NCBI GenBank assembly: GCA_035041965.1
Contig: JAPYMA010002625.1
Coordinates: 36,001 to 100,000, forward strand
Origin: Anisakis pegreffii
Lineage: Eukaryota; Nematoda; Chromadorea; Rhabditida; Anisakidae
DNA: 64,000 bases
Direction: 5' to 3'
The position numbers and the translations under genes are program-made. The notes below the pieces were generated by a model, which saw only the letters and a program-made list of their open reading frames with translations, was not told the origin of the DNA and did not search any database. Shown in pieces: positions 23,292-35,800 of the stretch. Numbering within the stretch: the stretch's first letter is position 1; every line of letters starts with the position of its first letter.

Positions 23292-26200
23292 CTAAAAATA
23301 GCAACAATAAACTTTTTAATGCTTCAGCAGCTTTTTCTGATGCGTTTCAAGAGAAAGGAATTTACTTTGGAACTAATCAATTGGTTGAACGATCGCTGTT
23401 CCAGTGGGAATTGATCGAATCTAAGTTGTGGTAGTGTTGATAAGTCTTACGTGTTCTCACGATATATAATCAGTCATAATTGAATAGTGATAATCTCGTT
23501 TGTCAGTAATTATTGGCAATGAAATTTGTGAAGAAGTAATGAAAATGTCGATAGCAACACTAACAATGCAATTTTTGTGATCATAATAATTAAAGAATGC
23601 ACGCAGTTTGCAGCGAAACAAATTTCGTCCGAAAACGATTGTCTCGAGCGAACAGAATAATGAAGAAAGTTACAAGGGAGAAAGTTTTTAATTTGGAAGT
23701 AAGAATAAGCTTAAAAACGGAATTGCTTGTAAAGCTGCTCATCAAAAAAAAAAGAACTGACAGCAATCGTCAACCTCAAGGAAAGATGACGACAATAAGA
23801 TGAACTCGAAAGAGAAGGAGCAGTTTAAAGAGAGTAACAGTATGTCATCTGAAAAGGATAAGCTTGGTCAACAGTCAGGATGTGACAGATAAATGACAAT
23901 TTATGAATATATCAATGGATGATCCATTGCCTCGCTTCAAAACAAAATGGATGCTCGTTGGGTGGTTGAAATGAACGTAATGGGCGGTTGCATTGTTAAG
24001 ATTTGATCAAGTTTAAAAACAACATCACCACTAATAATAAGATGAATGCGTAAAGTTTCGTTCGAGATGAATGCTTAAAAAATAATGAGAATAAAAATGA
24101 TAACGGTGATAGCATTAAAATAAGATACCATTCATCGGTTAGCGGTTGAGGTGCTAGAGGAAGAATTATTGTGACGTGAATAAGAGACGAAAGGATTGGG
24201 ATTATGGGATGGACAGATAAATGAATGGATAAGTTATCAGAAAGAAGAAATCTGGAAGAGCGTGAAGCATTGAGAAGAATAGAACGACAGATTGATTTTG
24301 AAGGTATGGATGGACTGATGCAGAAGAGAAATTGATATGAAAAGTTTGGGATTTGAAGAGTTACCCTTCATTTATGATATCTTTTCTTATCATCCATTAC
24401 ATTTCATACCCATACTAACCTAACCTCTCGTTTGATTCGTTGACTGGGATAGCTGCAGCTGCTAGCTAACTTCTCTTAGCTTCTTCTACTATCTAAAACG
24501 TGCGGGCGTTTAGTGTTCATGTATACAAAATGAAGTGTCAGTGATGTGCCAGTATACATTATAGTTCAATGGAATTATTTAGTTATTTTGACCATTGTTT
24601 TCATCAGTGTTATGATTATAGCTGATACTGTTGCTATTGTAGTCAGCGGGTTGATGTTTGAACTGCTTCAGCTGATCAGTCCTAAATTCAAACCTGAACT
24701 TGAGAGAACAGGGGTGATAAATTCGATGGCCCGAAAACAGTGATAATGAATGGTGATAGCCGTCTCGATAATGGTGATATGATGAAATAGGAGATAAAAA
24801 CGAAACAATGAGTAACAAAGGGAAAGGAAAACGAAGGAGAAGAGAACAAACGATGAAAATTTCAGCAAATGAAGTAATGAAAAGTTGGAAGTTGTGAAGC
24901 ACGGCGCAATGTGTAAGAACAGAATGGAAGTAAGAAGGAACGACTCGAACTGAAGAATTGTTTGAATAAAGTTGAGCAAGTAAATAAGATAACGAGATGA
25001 CAAGAAGCAACGCAAAACGCAAGTAACGAATAATCAATATTGATAGAAATGAGTAAACTTCGTTTAAAATGAAGTCATTTTCAGTAAATATTCCGAATAA
25101 TTTATTTATTGATAGTTGAAAATGAGTGCATAGGATGCCACAAACATTTCTAAATTCATATGAAGAATGCTGAGAGTTGTACAAATTGTTGGCACTAAAT
25201 TAATGAGAACGATAACGAGAAATTAATCAAAATACAACTATTACAAAACTTGCAAAACAGGCGCGTTTTATTGCAAAAGTTGATCACTGTTGGTTTCGAT
25301 ATTTTCATAATCTATTTTTTCTCAACAAAAACAATTTTAATTATTCATTTTACTGCATTCGTTTTTCTCATTTCTTCTATTCTTATCCGAACTGTTATTC
25401 ATTTACCAATTCATTCATGCATTATTATGAACGTATTAAACTCGTATTATAAATCTGATCAATATTAACACTATTCATTATTATATCCAACAGTAAATAG
25501 GTCAAATAACCACAACAACAACAATAGCTGCAACAAGTTGTTGTTGATATCGTTGAACAACCTTAGAGCTTTGCAGCAGAAGAGAAGTGGTATTGATAAT
25601 AGCGGATATTATAAATCCGCCAACCAGTTGATCGTTTAGCAGCTTGTTTTATTTTAGTTTATGTAGCTTTAGAGCACTCTAGCTCTAGTTCTAGCTCTTT
25701 TACTTGTTTAATTTTGGCTTTAATTTCACATGTTAGCTATATTACCAATGCTAATGCTGTTGCTGCTGCTGCTGCGCCTTATGTTAGCAGCACCTTTTCG
25801 ACGTACACATTCAGCTAGTTAAAAGTTTTGTTTGACTTTGTTTCGTTCCATCTGAATTTCATTTCATTCAGATATGAAATAAATGAGGTGAAGGGAACAA
25901 AAAGAAAATAGAACAAACAGCAACGAAACAGTTCATTGTAGTGCAAAGTGGTTATCGATACTAATTGACTGTTGACATTCAGTAACGAATAGTTGCATAG
26001 TCAGGTGGATTGACATCGAAAGGCAAATGAAGACGTCAGGTAAGGATGGAAGAGCTCAAGATAATAATAACTGATCGCACTGGATATAAGATGAACATTG
26101 TTGGCTACTGTTGTAGCTAGTGAGCTGAGAGTTGTACGATTATTAGCGAGGGTATGTTGGAATGATGTGTTGTTGAAATAAGATTAAGTTCAGTCAGCTT

Positions 26201-26705
26201 AGTTCGATAGGTAGTAGAGAAGGACTAGGAATAATGAAGAGAAATAATAATCGTAAACTGTCGAAAAACTCACAAACACACATTCACATACATACAAGCA
26301 CAAATGAACTATCAAACGTTCAGATATGAAACGTGTTGAATAAATTCTTAGAATGAATTCAACCAAATAAAAGAAGTATGAAATTCAACAAAATAAAACG
26401 ATGAAATTGCTCGAAAAAAAAAATCCATCGCCTAACAAACCGAATAACAACAGTCACCTTTCAACATTTTTGCATTTCTTCGGGAACCAACCGACGAAGA
26501 AATGAGAAAATGATTTGTTGTTTGTTCTTTTTATACGATATGAAAGCGTCAAAAAAGGAAAAAGAATCAAATAAATACCAACGAGTAAACAAGGTATAGT
26601 TAGCAAAATTGCAGCTTTTATCGGAAGGGAAAATTCTGGGTGTGAATCTAAATGAAGAAATTAAGAAAATAACTCTAAATTAAGAAAGAGGCATAAATTA
26701 AGTTA
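23292..26705. other. Upstream region of the SMP gene and gene-poor DNA
   Basis: No recognisable gene. From about 23.6 to 25.1 kb the plus strand is strongly purine-rich, which makes the complementary strand poor in stops and yields a long but unconvincing hydrophobic frame (24579-25184, minus). The promoter of the minus-strand SMP gene should lie near 23.3 kb, but I cannot point to an element. Confidence 0.5.
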
Positions 26706-26777
26706 TCATCATCAATTTAGTATTATTTTCTTAATAATCGGGAGATTATTAAGAAAATAACTCTAAATTGATGATGA
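26706..26777. repeat. Foldback, 34-bp stem, 4-nt loop
   Basis: Arms 26706-26739 and 26744-26777 are inverted copies with a few mismatches around GGGA. Part of the right arm (ATTAAGAAAATAACTCTAAA) also occurs in direct orientation at 26660, about 90 bases earlier, so the local sequence has been copied in both orientations. Confidence 0.85.
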
Positions 26778-27439
26778 AAACAAGAATAAGAGGAAATCCT
26801 TAAGTATAATATTACGAAAGCTTCATGAAGAAACAGTGAAGAACGGAAAACAAATGAATGATCAAGGCTGAACAATCCATTTATTTATTTATTTAATCAA
26901 CAATTACAACTCATTACGAGTTTATGCCTCTCTCTTACCAACAATATTACATTCCTTTTTCCTAGACATCCTTCGCTTCGCGTAGCTAACGATAACAGTG
27001 CCGGGAATCATCTGTCTTCATAAAGTTCTTACTCCGATTATTCATTAGGCGAGTATGCAGGTTCGGGGCCATTCTCCCACATTGCTCAGTGATTTCTAGG
27101 GAGGTGGTCTCAAAATGAGCCCGAAAATGAACTCCGATTGATCGGTTGAACATGCGTCCAATGATCGCTCAAACTAACAACCAACAGCAGTAAGACAGTA
27201 ATCTTTCAGAATCAATTTTAATTCTAATAAGCAACGATTTTAATTAATATAATCGCATGGATCCACTGCGATCGGCGTATTAAACACACTGCAATCAAGC
27301 AACAATCAATTCCCGTTGCCACAAATAACTCGCATAATTAAGCATATTTATTTAATCAGCCATCCTCTAACTGATCGTATCAACGATGAATTTTTTGCCG
27401 ATTACTCAGAGCGATCGGCAATATAATCTCTCAGTGTTC

Positions 27440-28310
27440 AAATAGCAAGTCCAAATCCCTATAAGGATTAAAGAATTAAGCAATATTCGACCTTAAAACC
27501 CACATTGAGGTCCTTTCTTGAATTCTGATTCCGTGACATCCCCAGAATGTTCCTGAACATTGTGTAGTTTTTCCGCCGGATTTGGAACAATTCTCGAGAA
27601 GTAATAATATCATCCTGAAAAAATATATTTCGTTCTGAGTCCCAATCCAATTTTCTTTGAAAAATTGACCGTTGAAGAACAACAATCGTGGTATTTCGCA
27701 CTTCTGGTCAACGACTACAACAGTTACGACGATATAAGCGCCATTTCATCACTCAATTGCATGATATCACCGCCTCACCTATATTTTTTGGAAGATTCAA
27801 CCTCAGCGACTGATTCAACCTTTAAGTGAGTATTCGGGTAGTATCTATGATGCTGATGATAATGATGGTAGAGACTTCATGTCAAATAGGGACTATCCTG
27901 CTGAGCTGATATGGACATCTCCTGTGAACTTTCATCACAGAAGTGATGAAAGATGACAGGAGAAGATCATATTTCTGACCACGTAGCAAAAAATCTGAAA
28001 GAATAAGGTCGAGTGTTCTTTGAATCCAACCCAATTTGTGAAGTCTCTTTCATGCAACGTCATCAAATACTGGCCATGTTTAACACGGGATGAAATTGGA
28101 GTAGGCAAGCTGGGCACAGGTCAAATTCTCTCCGTGCAACCGAAAACTTCTCGATAAATTGTTAAAATTCCTTTTAGCACGCATAGGAAATGAAATAAAC
28201 TGAACGCGCAAGAGACCTGAACTAACTTGAACGTGACGAAATCGGGAACTTTCCTTGTCCTATCATTTTTCTGCCGGTTTGAAACAAAGTTTGGATGCTC
28301 ATTCAAGAGG
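27440..28310 (-). mobile_element. Possible degenerate retroelement (BEL/Pao-like) fragment
   Basis: Minus-strand frames are broken by stops and frameshifts but keep protein-like runs. One is VSCAFSLFHFL near 28.2 kb, loosely like the VPFGxxSSPFLL block of BEL/Pao reverse transcriptases. Another is KLDWDSERNIFF near 27.65 kb, loosely like a later conserved block, in the right order. This is a weak resemblance. Non-coding DNA at 26.9-27.4 kb could be associated. Confidence 0.2.
27918..27963. repeat. Foldback, 21-bp stem, 4-nt loop
   Basis: Arms 27918-27938 and 27943-27963 pair with three central mismatches around AGAA. It lies inside the decayed retroelement-like stretch. Confidence 0.75.
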
Positions 28311-29176
28311 AATATTTATTCTAGATGAAACCAACCTTCACTCTGATGCTTTTTTAATAGCAGCTCAGGTTCAACTCACAACACAAATGCTGTGAGGGAA
28401 GCATTGATTCTTTTGATTCATGTCTTCATTCTAACCTTTTCGTTTGAAATATTCAAACCTTTCATTTCGATGATCTATTCTCATCAGTTTTTACTCTCAC
28501 CACATTCCATTTCCGTCATTGTAATCCAGCTTTTTTCATTGATAAAAAGCAATGAAATCTTCAAGTGTTTCTTATTTGCCTGAATTTCTAACACAAAGAG
28601 AATTAATTTTTGAGGATTACATAGTCTCGGTAATAATTGAATGTATTACTGATGTTACGTTGTAATGTTGTTGTACTTGATGCTGTCTGCACTGCTGCAA
28701 ATGCAGCGTTGCTGTACCAGAAGAATAAACAATTCATCAATCGTTAAAAGCTTTACGATCTGTCCAAACGATTGTAAATTTGTGACCTATCACTTTTATT
28801 CATTCAGCTTGAGGATTTAACATCATCGAAAAAAGAACATAAACGATTGTCATAAAATGTAGGGAAATGAATGGATATGCAACGTGAAAGACATATTCCA
28901 AAAGTAAGTGCTACAAGCTATTCACACTCATTGTCGTTCGGTGGTATCTGAGGACTTGAAGAAAAAAAACGGAGGTTTGAAACGGCTCGGAATGCAATGC
29001 GGACACGATAGGTGAGAATTCAGATCCTCAGAAGAGGACACCGTAAGATGTTTCAGAGTAAGAACACCATCATCAGCTGTAATATTGGTTGGGTAAGGAT
29101 ATTGGTGTATTATCTACGCAACATTCCGATCAATCATTCACTTGTTCTTTTCATTAATATTTACTTTTTCATTTCA
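28311..29176. other. Non-coding stretch, nothing supported
   Basis: AT-rich DNA with only short frames. No splice-consistent exon set or repeat is seen before the MITE. Confidence 0.5.
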
Positions 29177-29184
29177 GTTTATTC

Positions 29185-30064
29185 AGTGATGGGCAAGCTA
29201 ACGAAAAAAGATAGCGCGTTAATCCATTAACCTAACAACTACATCCGCTATTCGCTGACGTTAACATCGCCAAAAAACTAGCGGAGGGCTAACGCTAGCG
29301 CTAATTTAGAACATTCTCTCAAAATTTGCAGTAGTACTATCTAATTGTAAAGGAAAAACGTAATTGCGACATTAAACAGTTAAACATTTTAATTGAATCA
29401 TTCAACAACACTCGATAATCATTAGTCATTAATAATCATCGGTCAATAAGTCAATAAGCCCCACAAAATCATCAGCCACTAATAATCATCAGTTTGTTAA
29501 TTATATCAAAATTCTCGCTCAATTCGATGTCGCAACAATGTACAGTGCAATCATCAACCACACATCCATCCAGTTAACATTTCCGCGATGTTTCTTTCTT
29601 CTTACTACTTCGCGATATCTCATTAGTTCTCTAAGATAATGACTAACTACCTGATCGCATTGCACACATCCATCATCTCCTGCATTTTAAATAATAATGC
29701 CCTTCAAATTTCTCCTATCAATGACCGATGATAAAATTTGGTAAACAATTATCAACAACAACAATAATTTGATTGAATACTCAACAGCGAACCGTTTGAG
29801 AGGGTATCAGTATGGTACTCTTGAATTTAGTGCAGTGCAAATTTGTATGTATATACCTTAATGGTGGAAGATTATGCATTCACTTGCAACGTTAGTGGAT
29901 TAGCGATAATAGTCAGCTAATCCGCTAAAGTCCGCGAAAAATTAGTTCGCTAAACCGCTAACCAACGACAATAAATCCTCTAAATTCCGATAACTAGCGG
30001 ACTGATCGCTAATGCTAATTCGCTAGTAGCGGATTAGCGAATTAGCGCGTTAATGCCATCTTTG
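29185..30064. mobile_element. Non-autonomous hAT-family element (MITE), 880 bp
   Basis: The left end begins CAGTGATGGGCAAGCTAACG, typical of hAT termini. The right end, reverse-complemented, begins CAAAGATGGCATTAACGCGC. The flanks AGTTTATT (29177-29184) and AATTTATT (30065-30072) match in 7 of 8 bases, as expected for the 8-bp target-site duplication of hAT elements. Both subterminal regions are packed with short GCTAAT/ATTAGC motifs (29200-29320 and 29895-30055), which in this family act as transposase-binding repeats. There is no transposase frame, so it would need an autonomous partner elsewhere. Confidence 0.8.
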
Positions 30065-30072
30065 AATTTATT

Positions 30073-31800
30073 GTTGTCTTCTTAATGAAATGTGATAAGT
30101 GTGACAATCCTGGAATAGCTTCAAAAACTGCGAAATCACGGATTCAGAATCGGATGAAAGCGTAAAAATAAAGTACAACTAAAAATTTGGATAAGAAAAT
30201 CAACGAGTTTTAAACAAAAGCAACAAAATAAGTACAATAGCAAAATGATAAAAACGTTGCCTTCCATGAAGAAGGGAGGAAAAAAGCGAAATAATACAAA
30301 TGTAATGCGATAGGATTATCAGCTAATGATAAGAGAGCAGTAAAGCGAATAACCGGGACACGCTTTATGAAAACATAACAAATATGACAAGAAAATATCA
30401 ATGGAAAGCCAATGGAAGTCAACCAACAATAAGCAATACCTAGGCAGTTTAGACAAGAAGATCAGAAAAAAAAAGTTATGAAAATAAAATTTCGCATGCT
30501 TCATTTATTTTTAGCTACACATGAAAAAAAGTTCATTTATGCAACGTATTTCATCTAAAGAAAAAATTATTTGTCAACAGATCACTCAGTCGTATAGGAA
30601 AAATTTTTGTTGCCCATAAACGAATTTTTCTCCGAAGAAAATTATTTTTGTCTGAATACGAAGTAATGTTCGTCATCCTAATAGCATTGAATTCATTCGG
30701 TTTGTTGGCCAAAACTAATGAATCCTTCAAAGTGAATGTGAGTCATTTAATGAAATATCAGAACTTCCTGATTTGTTCGTTTAGTTTTTTTGGCTAGAAC
30801 CTGTTCCATGTCAATTCAATTCCACTCATATCAGCAGCTGCTATGGAAGCAAGTCATTGATCGTATGAATGTGACTACTATCTAACTAAAATTTTCGAAT
30901 TCTTCAACTCTGATGATTCACCTGCTGAACTCGTTGATCAGTGCTTTCGTTTCCCGTTTGCGTTAAACATCCTTTCCACCCAATGTTTATGCGAATTCCA
31001 ATTCAAAATTGACTCATCCGTATCAATACACCCATCAATTTTTTTCTATGGAGAATTAATGAGCCTGTATTATTTAAGCTTCTATCTCAGAAATATCTCC
31101 TTACGCTGATCAAGGATTTTTATTTTTGTTTCGTTCATTACGATTCATCTCAAAAGAAAAACTTCTCTTTGAATTTATTGCATCATATTCGTTCTTCTAC
31201 TTAGTTCATTTACTTGTATTCGTATAAAGTGCAAATATTTCTTAAAGATTTGAATCGAAATTGAGCTGAGATTAGAGGTTTCTTTTGACAGAACATTTGA
31301 TTGAAGGCATTCATGAGGGAACAAAATGTCAGTTATCTCGACATCTTAATGTTATGAGTGGAATGGATTTGATCAGGAGCAGAACGCGGCCTACGCCATA
31401 TGTCACCGTGTTCTCGTTATAGACGTAAATACCAAAAACAATCTTCGATCGGTTGTTTTCGAAGATTCATTTTTGCTCTCAATCATCTTTGTTCTATGTT
31501 CATTCAGTACATTTCCAGAAAACCTGATTGATTGATTTGTTGGTTTTGGTACAATTTCATGTAAGAGTTTAAACGAAATGAAGAGCGTATTCTTTGCATC
31601 CATATTCGTTGCTTTATCAAAGCATTTTATTAGTTCTTTTGCATTTTATTGGTATTCATATTACTGAAATCATTGTTATTACTATCGTTATAATTATTAT
31701 TGTTGTTAGCATCTTTTTGAGCAAATATGTGATATGACTTAATGAAGAATAGAACAGATAATTTTCTGAAATCACACATCAAATACACCTGAGCATCGTA
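30073..31800. other. Non-coding stretch, nothing supported
   Basis: No exon with homology or consistent splicing is seen on either strand. Composition is ordinary for this window. Confidence 0.5.
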
Positions 31801-31810
31801 AATTTGTTGG

Positions 31811-32244
31811 CTAATCGTGTTCATACATTTGTCTTGAACAGGGTTTCTTCCAACTTTGAATGACCTCAATAGCGCACTTTTCCTTACCTGCAGATCAAAC
31901 GCTTACAATTGGCATTTGAAAATCCTTGCGTTTCTGTACAATATCCTGGAGCATGTGAAGGATTTTGGATTGAAGTTTTTCAGTGAACCGCCATGATTCG
32001 TTCTGGTAATGTTGAATTGTTCTGGTAGCACACACATATAGTACTGTCCTATTGAACACATGGAACAGTTTAATTTTAGCTCCAATAGAGGATGATCTCT
32101 TCCACTTTTGTCTTCCGTTGAAGAGTTAGATTGCGATTTGTCTATTCGAGTTTGTAAAGGATCAAATTTGATTTCGTCATCATTAATGCAAAGAAATTTT
32201 GTTCTGATCGATAGCCAAAGAAATCTTAAGTTTAAAAAATTCAA
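31811..32244 (-). CDS. Possible Cys-containing small protein, unknown family
   Basis: A 113-codon minus-strand frame (31903-32244) has coding-like composition. It includes a charged/Ser-rich part, then LNCSMCSIGQYYMCVLPEQF with an N-glycosylation-like NIT, and ends in SFTCSRILYRNARIFKCQL. Directly downstream, another frame reads KEKCAIEVIQSWKKPCSRQ to a stop at 31811. I could not find an intron that joins them, since the gap is only about 20 bases, so a frameshift or two unrelated frames are possible. The cysteine spacing suggests a secreted protein, but no clear signal peptide is present. Confidence 0.3.
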
Positions 32245-32896
32245 ACAGATTGCTTTATTGTTGAAATCATATGCAATGAATAACAGCCATATGTAATGCT
32301 TGCATCATTATCAGCCAAATGTATCACAAGACACAATAATCTGAAACGAAAAATGGACAACAGGCCGTATGAACTGGCAAAGCCAGAGCGAAGACATACC
32401 AAAAACCAACTCTATAACAACTGATAGTGAGAGGAAATGATGAGATATAGCCAGAGCTAAGCTAGCCTATCGAATATTCTCAGTGTGTTACTTGAACTTC
32501 TTATTGACGACGTCAACTGAAGCGAAACGTCAGCTGTTCACCATATTCTTGCTCGTCCATCCATTCAAATGTTTCTCTTTCAACCATCCCATCCCAATCA
32601 GTTGATTGTTGTTCGAACTAACCGAGCACATCGAATGCGACTCAGCTAAGCTCATCATCAACACGAATCCTTGGTTGCAGCAATGTTCACCTTGGCATTT
32701 TTGTTTCATTTCAATAACAAACACCCTTCCATAATTTCCTCACTAACGTCTCATTTTGCTTGATTTCGATACTGTGCAACCATTGCTGCCGTCTGCCCTG
32801 TACTAGATCATTTCGCAACCGGCGTGATTTTCGACAAACACTTCGTAAAAATTGTATAGAGGTTAACTCTAATAAGGAATAATAAATTTCAGCAAA

Positions 32897-35800
32897 ATGA
32901 TGGTAATGAAATCGGTATTTTTATTGATCATCTTTTGCGTATATAGCAGCGTCAATGGAATAATCGCATCAGCAAATAAGCAAGCAATGCTTGATGAAAA
33001 TCGAACACCAAAACGGAACAATCCACTCGAAGTTCCATCCGTTAAAACAACATGTGATGAATGTAAAACAGTTAGTTTCTCCTCAATTATCATTATTATG
33101 ATTATGGTTTTAAAATATTATCATTATCCTTTTTAATATGCACAACGAAATGAAACTCAGCCGATGTCGATCAATCAAACAAAGTCTCTTCGAATCAGCA
33201 CTTCATTATCAACATTTTGCATTTTTGCAATTTCAGTTGATCACGAAATTCGCAGAGGCGATGAAGAATCCAAAGAAGATTGCCGAATTGAAAGCGATTC
33301 TCCGTTTCTTCTGTCACGAAACTTCATACATTGAAGAATGCAAAGAATTCGTTGATAAATTGGATTATTTCATCGCTCGTTTAGAGCCATATTTGGTGTG
33401 TTCGTTTTTACTTGTTTATGATTTATTTCATCATTTTCAATGCTTTGCGCAAAGTTTGCTATAGATTTTTTTTGTTCCTTTGGCATTGTAGGTAAAAGTT
33501 TTCGGAAAATTTTTTCTTTGCTTCAAACAGCTGACCAAAATTTCATTTGTTTTGTTTTCTTTTTCAGGAGAATCCGCAAAACGTTTGTGAGCATTTTCAT
33601 ATGTGCGGGAATCTAAAGATTGAGCAGTTCCATCGTGTCGGACTCATATATATAAACAGATATCCGAATAAAACTGAAGGAGCGGTATGGGACAAATATT
33701 CCACATTCGTTCATAAGGACTTTAAAATTTTTAATTTAATGGAATGATAAGAAAGCAAACTGGCCATTACAATTAACGCAATGTTTTGGAGGAACTTTTA
33801 ACCGACGAGTGACAGTTCAACTTGTTCGTCATATCACATGAGGGGGGGGGGGTTATACGCTACCTGCTAGACCATGTTGACTGCGTGTTGATGCAAAAGA
33901 ATCACTGATCGAATAAACAGAATCAATTATACACTTATTTGGTGTGCAGTGACAACTTTTTTCCGTTACAAATGAATGACTTTGCACTAATTGTTCGCTA
34001 CAAACTGTCAGCAGCTTATGAATTTGGTAATTTTGCATTAGTTCAGTTGGGAATTGGCCGTTCATAATGGTATTATGACGAGTGAGAATTTTCAAAATGT
34101 TGTTCTTTTCAGAACGATCTCATTTGTGAGGAATGCGAATTCGCTGCCACTGAACTGAAAACTTTGGTTGATAAAAAGGAAACTGCGGATAAAGTGAAAA
34201 AATTCTTATCTGAAAATGTTTGCTATTATTTGAAAAAATATCAAGGATCGGTTAGTTCTTCTCTATCACTTCGGAATCTCTGAAACATATTTTAAAAAAC
34301 ATTTCTATATTGTTGTGATTATTTTCATTACCATTCTAACTATTGTTGTCGTTATTATTATTGTTTTTGTTACTACTACATTTGCTAGTATATGAAACTG
34401 AATACCGTACTAATTTCAGTGTGATCTTATGCTCGATCAGTTCATACCAGAGCTTTTCGAAGAGCTCAGTAAATTGCTCAGTAATCCGAAACAGGTTAGG
34501 CATTACGCTATCTTATAAGTGTATTATTGAAGAGTATCACTTCAATATTGGTTTGCTTTTCGTTATGTTTGTTAGTCTTACCGATACTACGTAATTAATG
34601 TCAGTGTTGTTTCTGTTGGCGTTATTATTTTAATTGTGCTTTTACAGTTTTGTGCCGAAATGGGACTGTGTAAGAAAGAGCGCATTCTCATGGAGAATCG
34701 CAACGAGAAGAAGGTCAGTGTTTTTTCGGGATTCAAATTATGAACAGCACAACGGCAGTGAACTAATTTAAATCGTTTTTCATTAAGCGTTAAAATTTAA
34801 ATCGCATTAAAATTTTCCCTGAACTAAAGTTATTTAATCGAATATAACTTATTCGAAGTTTGACACGATGAAATGTTAGCGTTCGTATTATTATCGTCAT
34901 CAGTAACACATAATTTCACCAATTATATTTTGCTTAATGTTATGTTTCATTGGTTTATCGTTGTTATCGAATGCAACATTCATGGTGGGTGACTTATGAT
35001 CGTGATAGTGATTACATTGTTATCATAGTTGTCCAATTATTGTTTTTTTATTGATGATGATATCATTTTTATTATCATTAATATTATTCTCGTTATCGTA
35101 ATCATCGCTATCACTCATTGGTTATCTTACCTAAAACCATTACTCTGAATGGTACCATTTTGCTGAAAACTAACCATTTTTAAATAACCAGTCTTATCGT
35201 ATCTTATATCTTTTGTGTACTGTTTTTGCGTATGTCCTCTGAGTTGGAATATGTTCATTATACAATAAAAATTTTCAAAATAGATGATCCCACAAAAGAG
35301 ATGCTCTAACATAGAAAGCAAATACTGTAATAGATAGATACAGTCACAATATGGAGCAGTGAATGTTGATTTTAGTAACCGTACAATTGACCGATATGAT
35401 TGAAATGATAACAGTAGTAATAATAGTAATGATAATATAATAATCACAATAATAAAAACAATAAAAAGATGATGGTAACAGTGATGTCACGCGCGAATAA
35501 AGTGAGAAAAACAAGGCATTTGAAACAACAAATGAAAGAAAACTGTTGTTATAAGATATTGCTGTCAGAAGTGATAATGGAATATTTTTCAGTACTATTT
35601 GATTAACCCGTCAATAGCGGCTCTCACGGCATAGATAATGTGTTCTAAACTGCCTTACAACATTTCAAATCTAATTCAAGCACTGTACTAATGTCACATT
35701 TATTTAGGTTATATGAAACATTACGTGTACAGACAAAGTAAATTCCTTATATGTAGTGTTCGTAGGCGAGCAGCTTTTTGGCCGGGGGAGCAAAGTGGGT

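Noticed and set aside
24579..25184. 201-codon minus-strand open frame, hydrophobic
   Set aside because: The plus strand is purine-rich here, so its complement is T/C-rich and poor in stops. The predicted protein is Phe/Leu/Ser/Tyr-rich with no domain, and overlapping frames on the same strand are open too.
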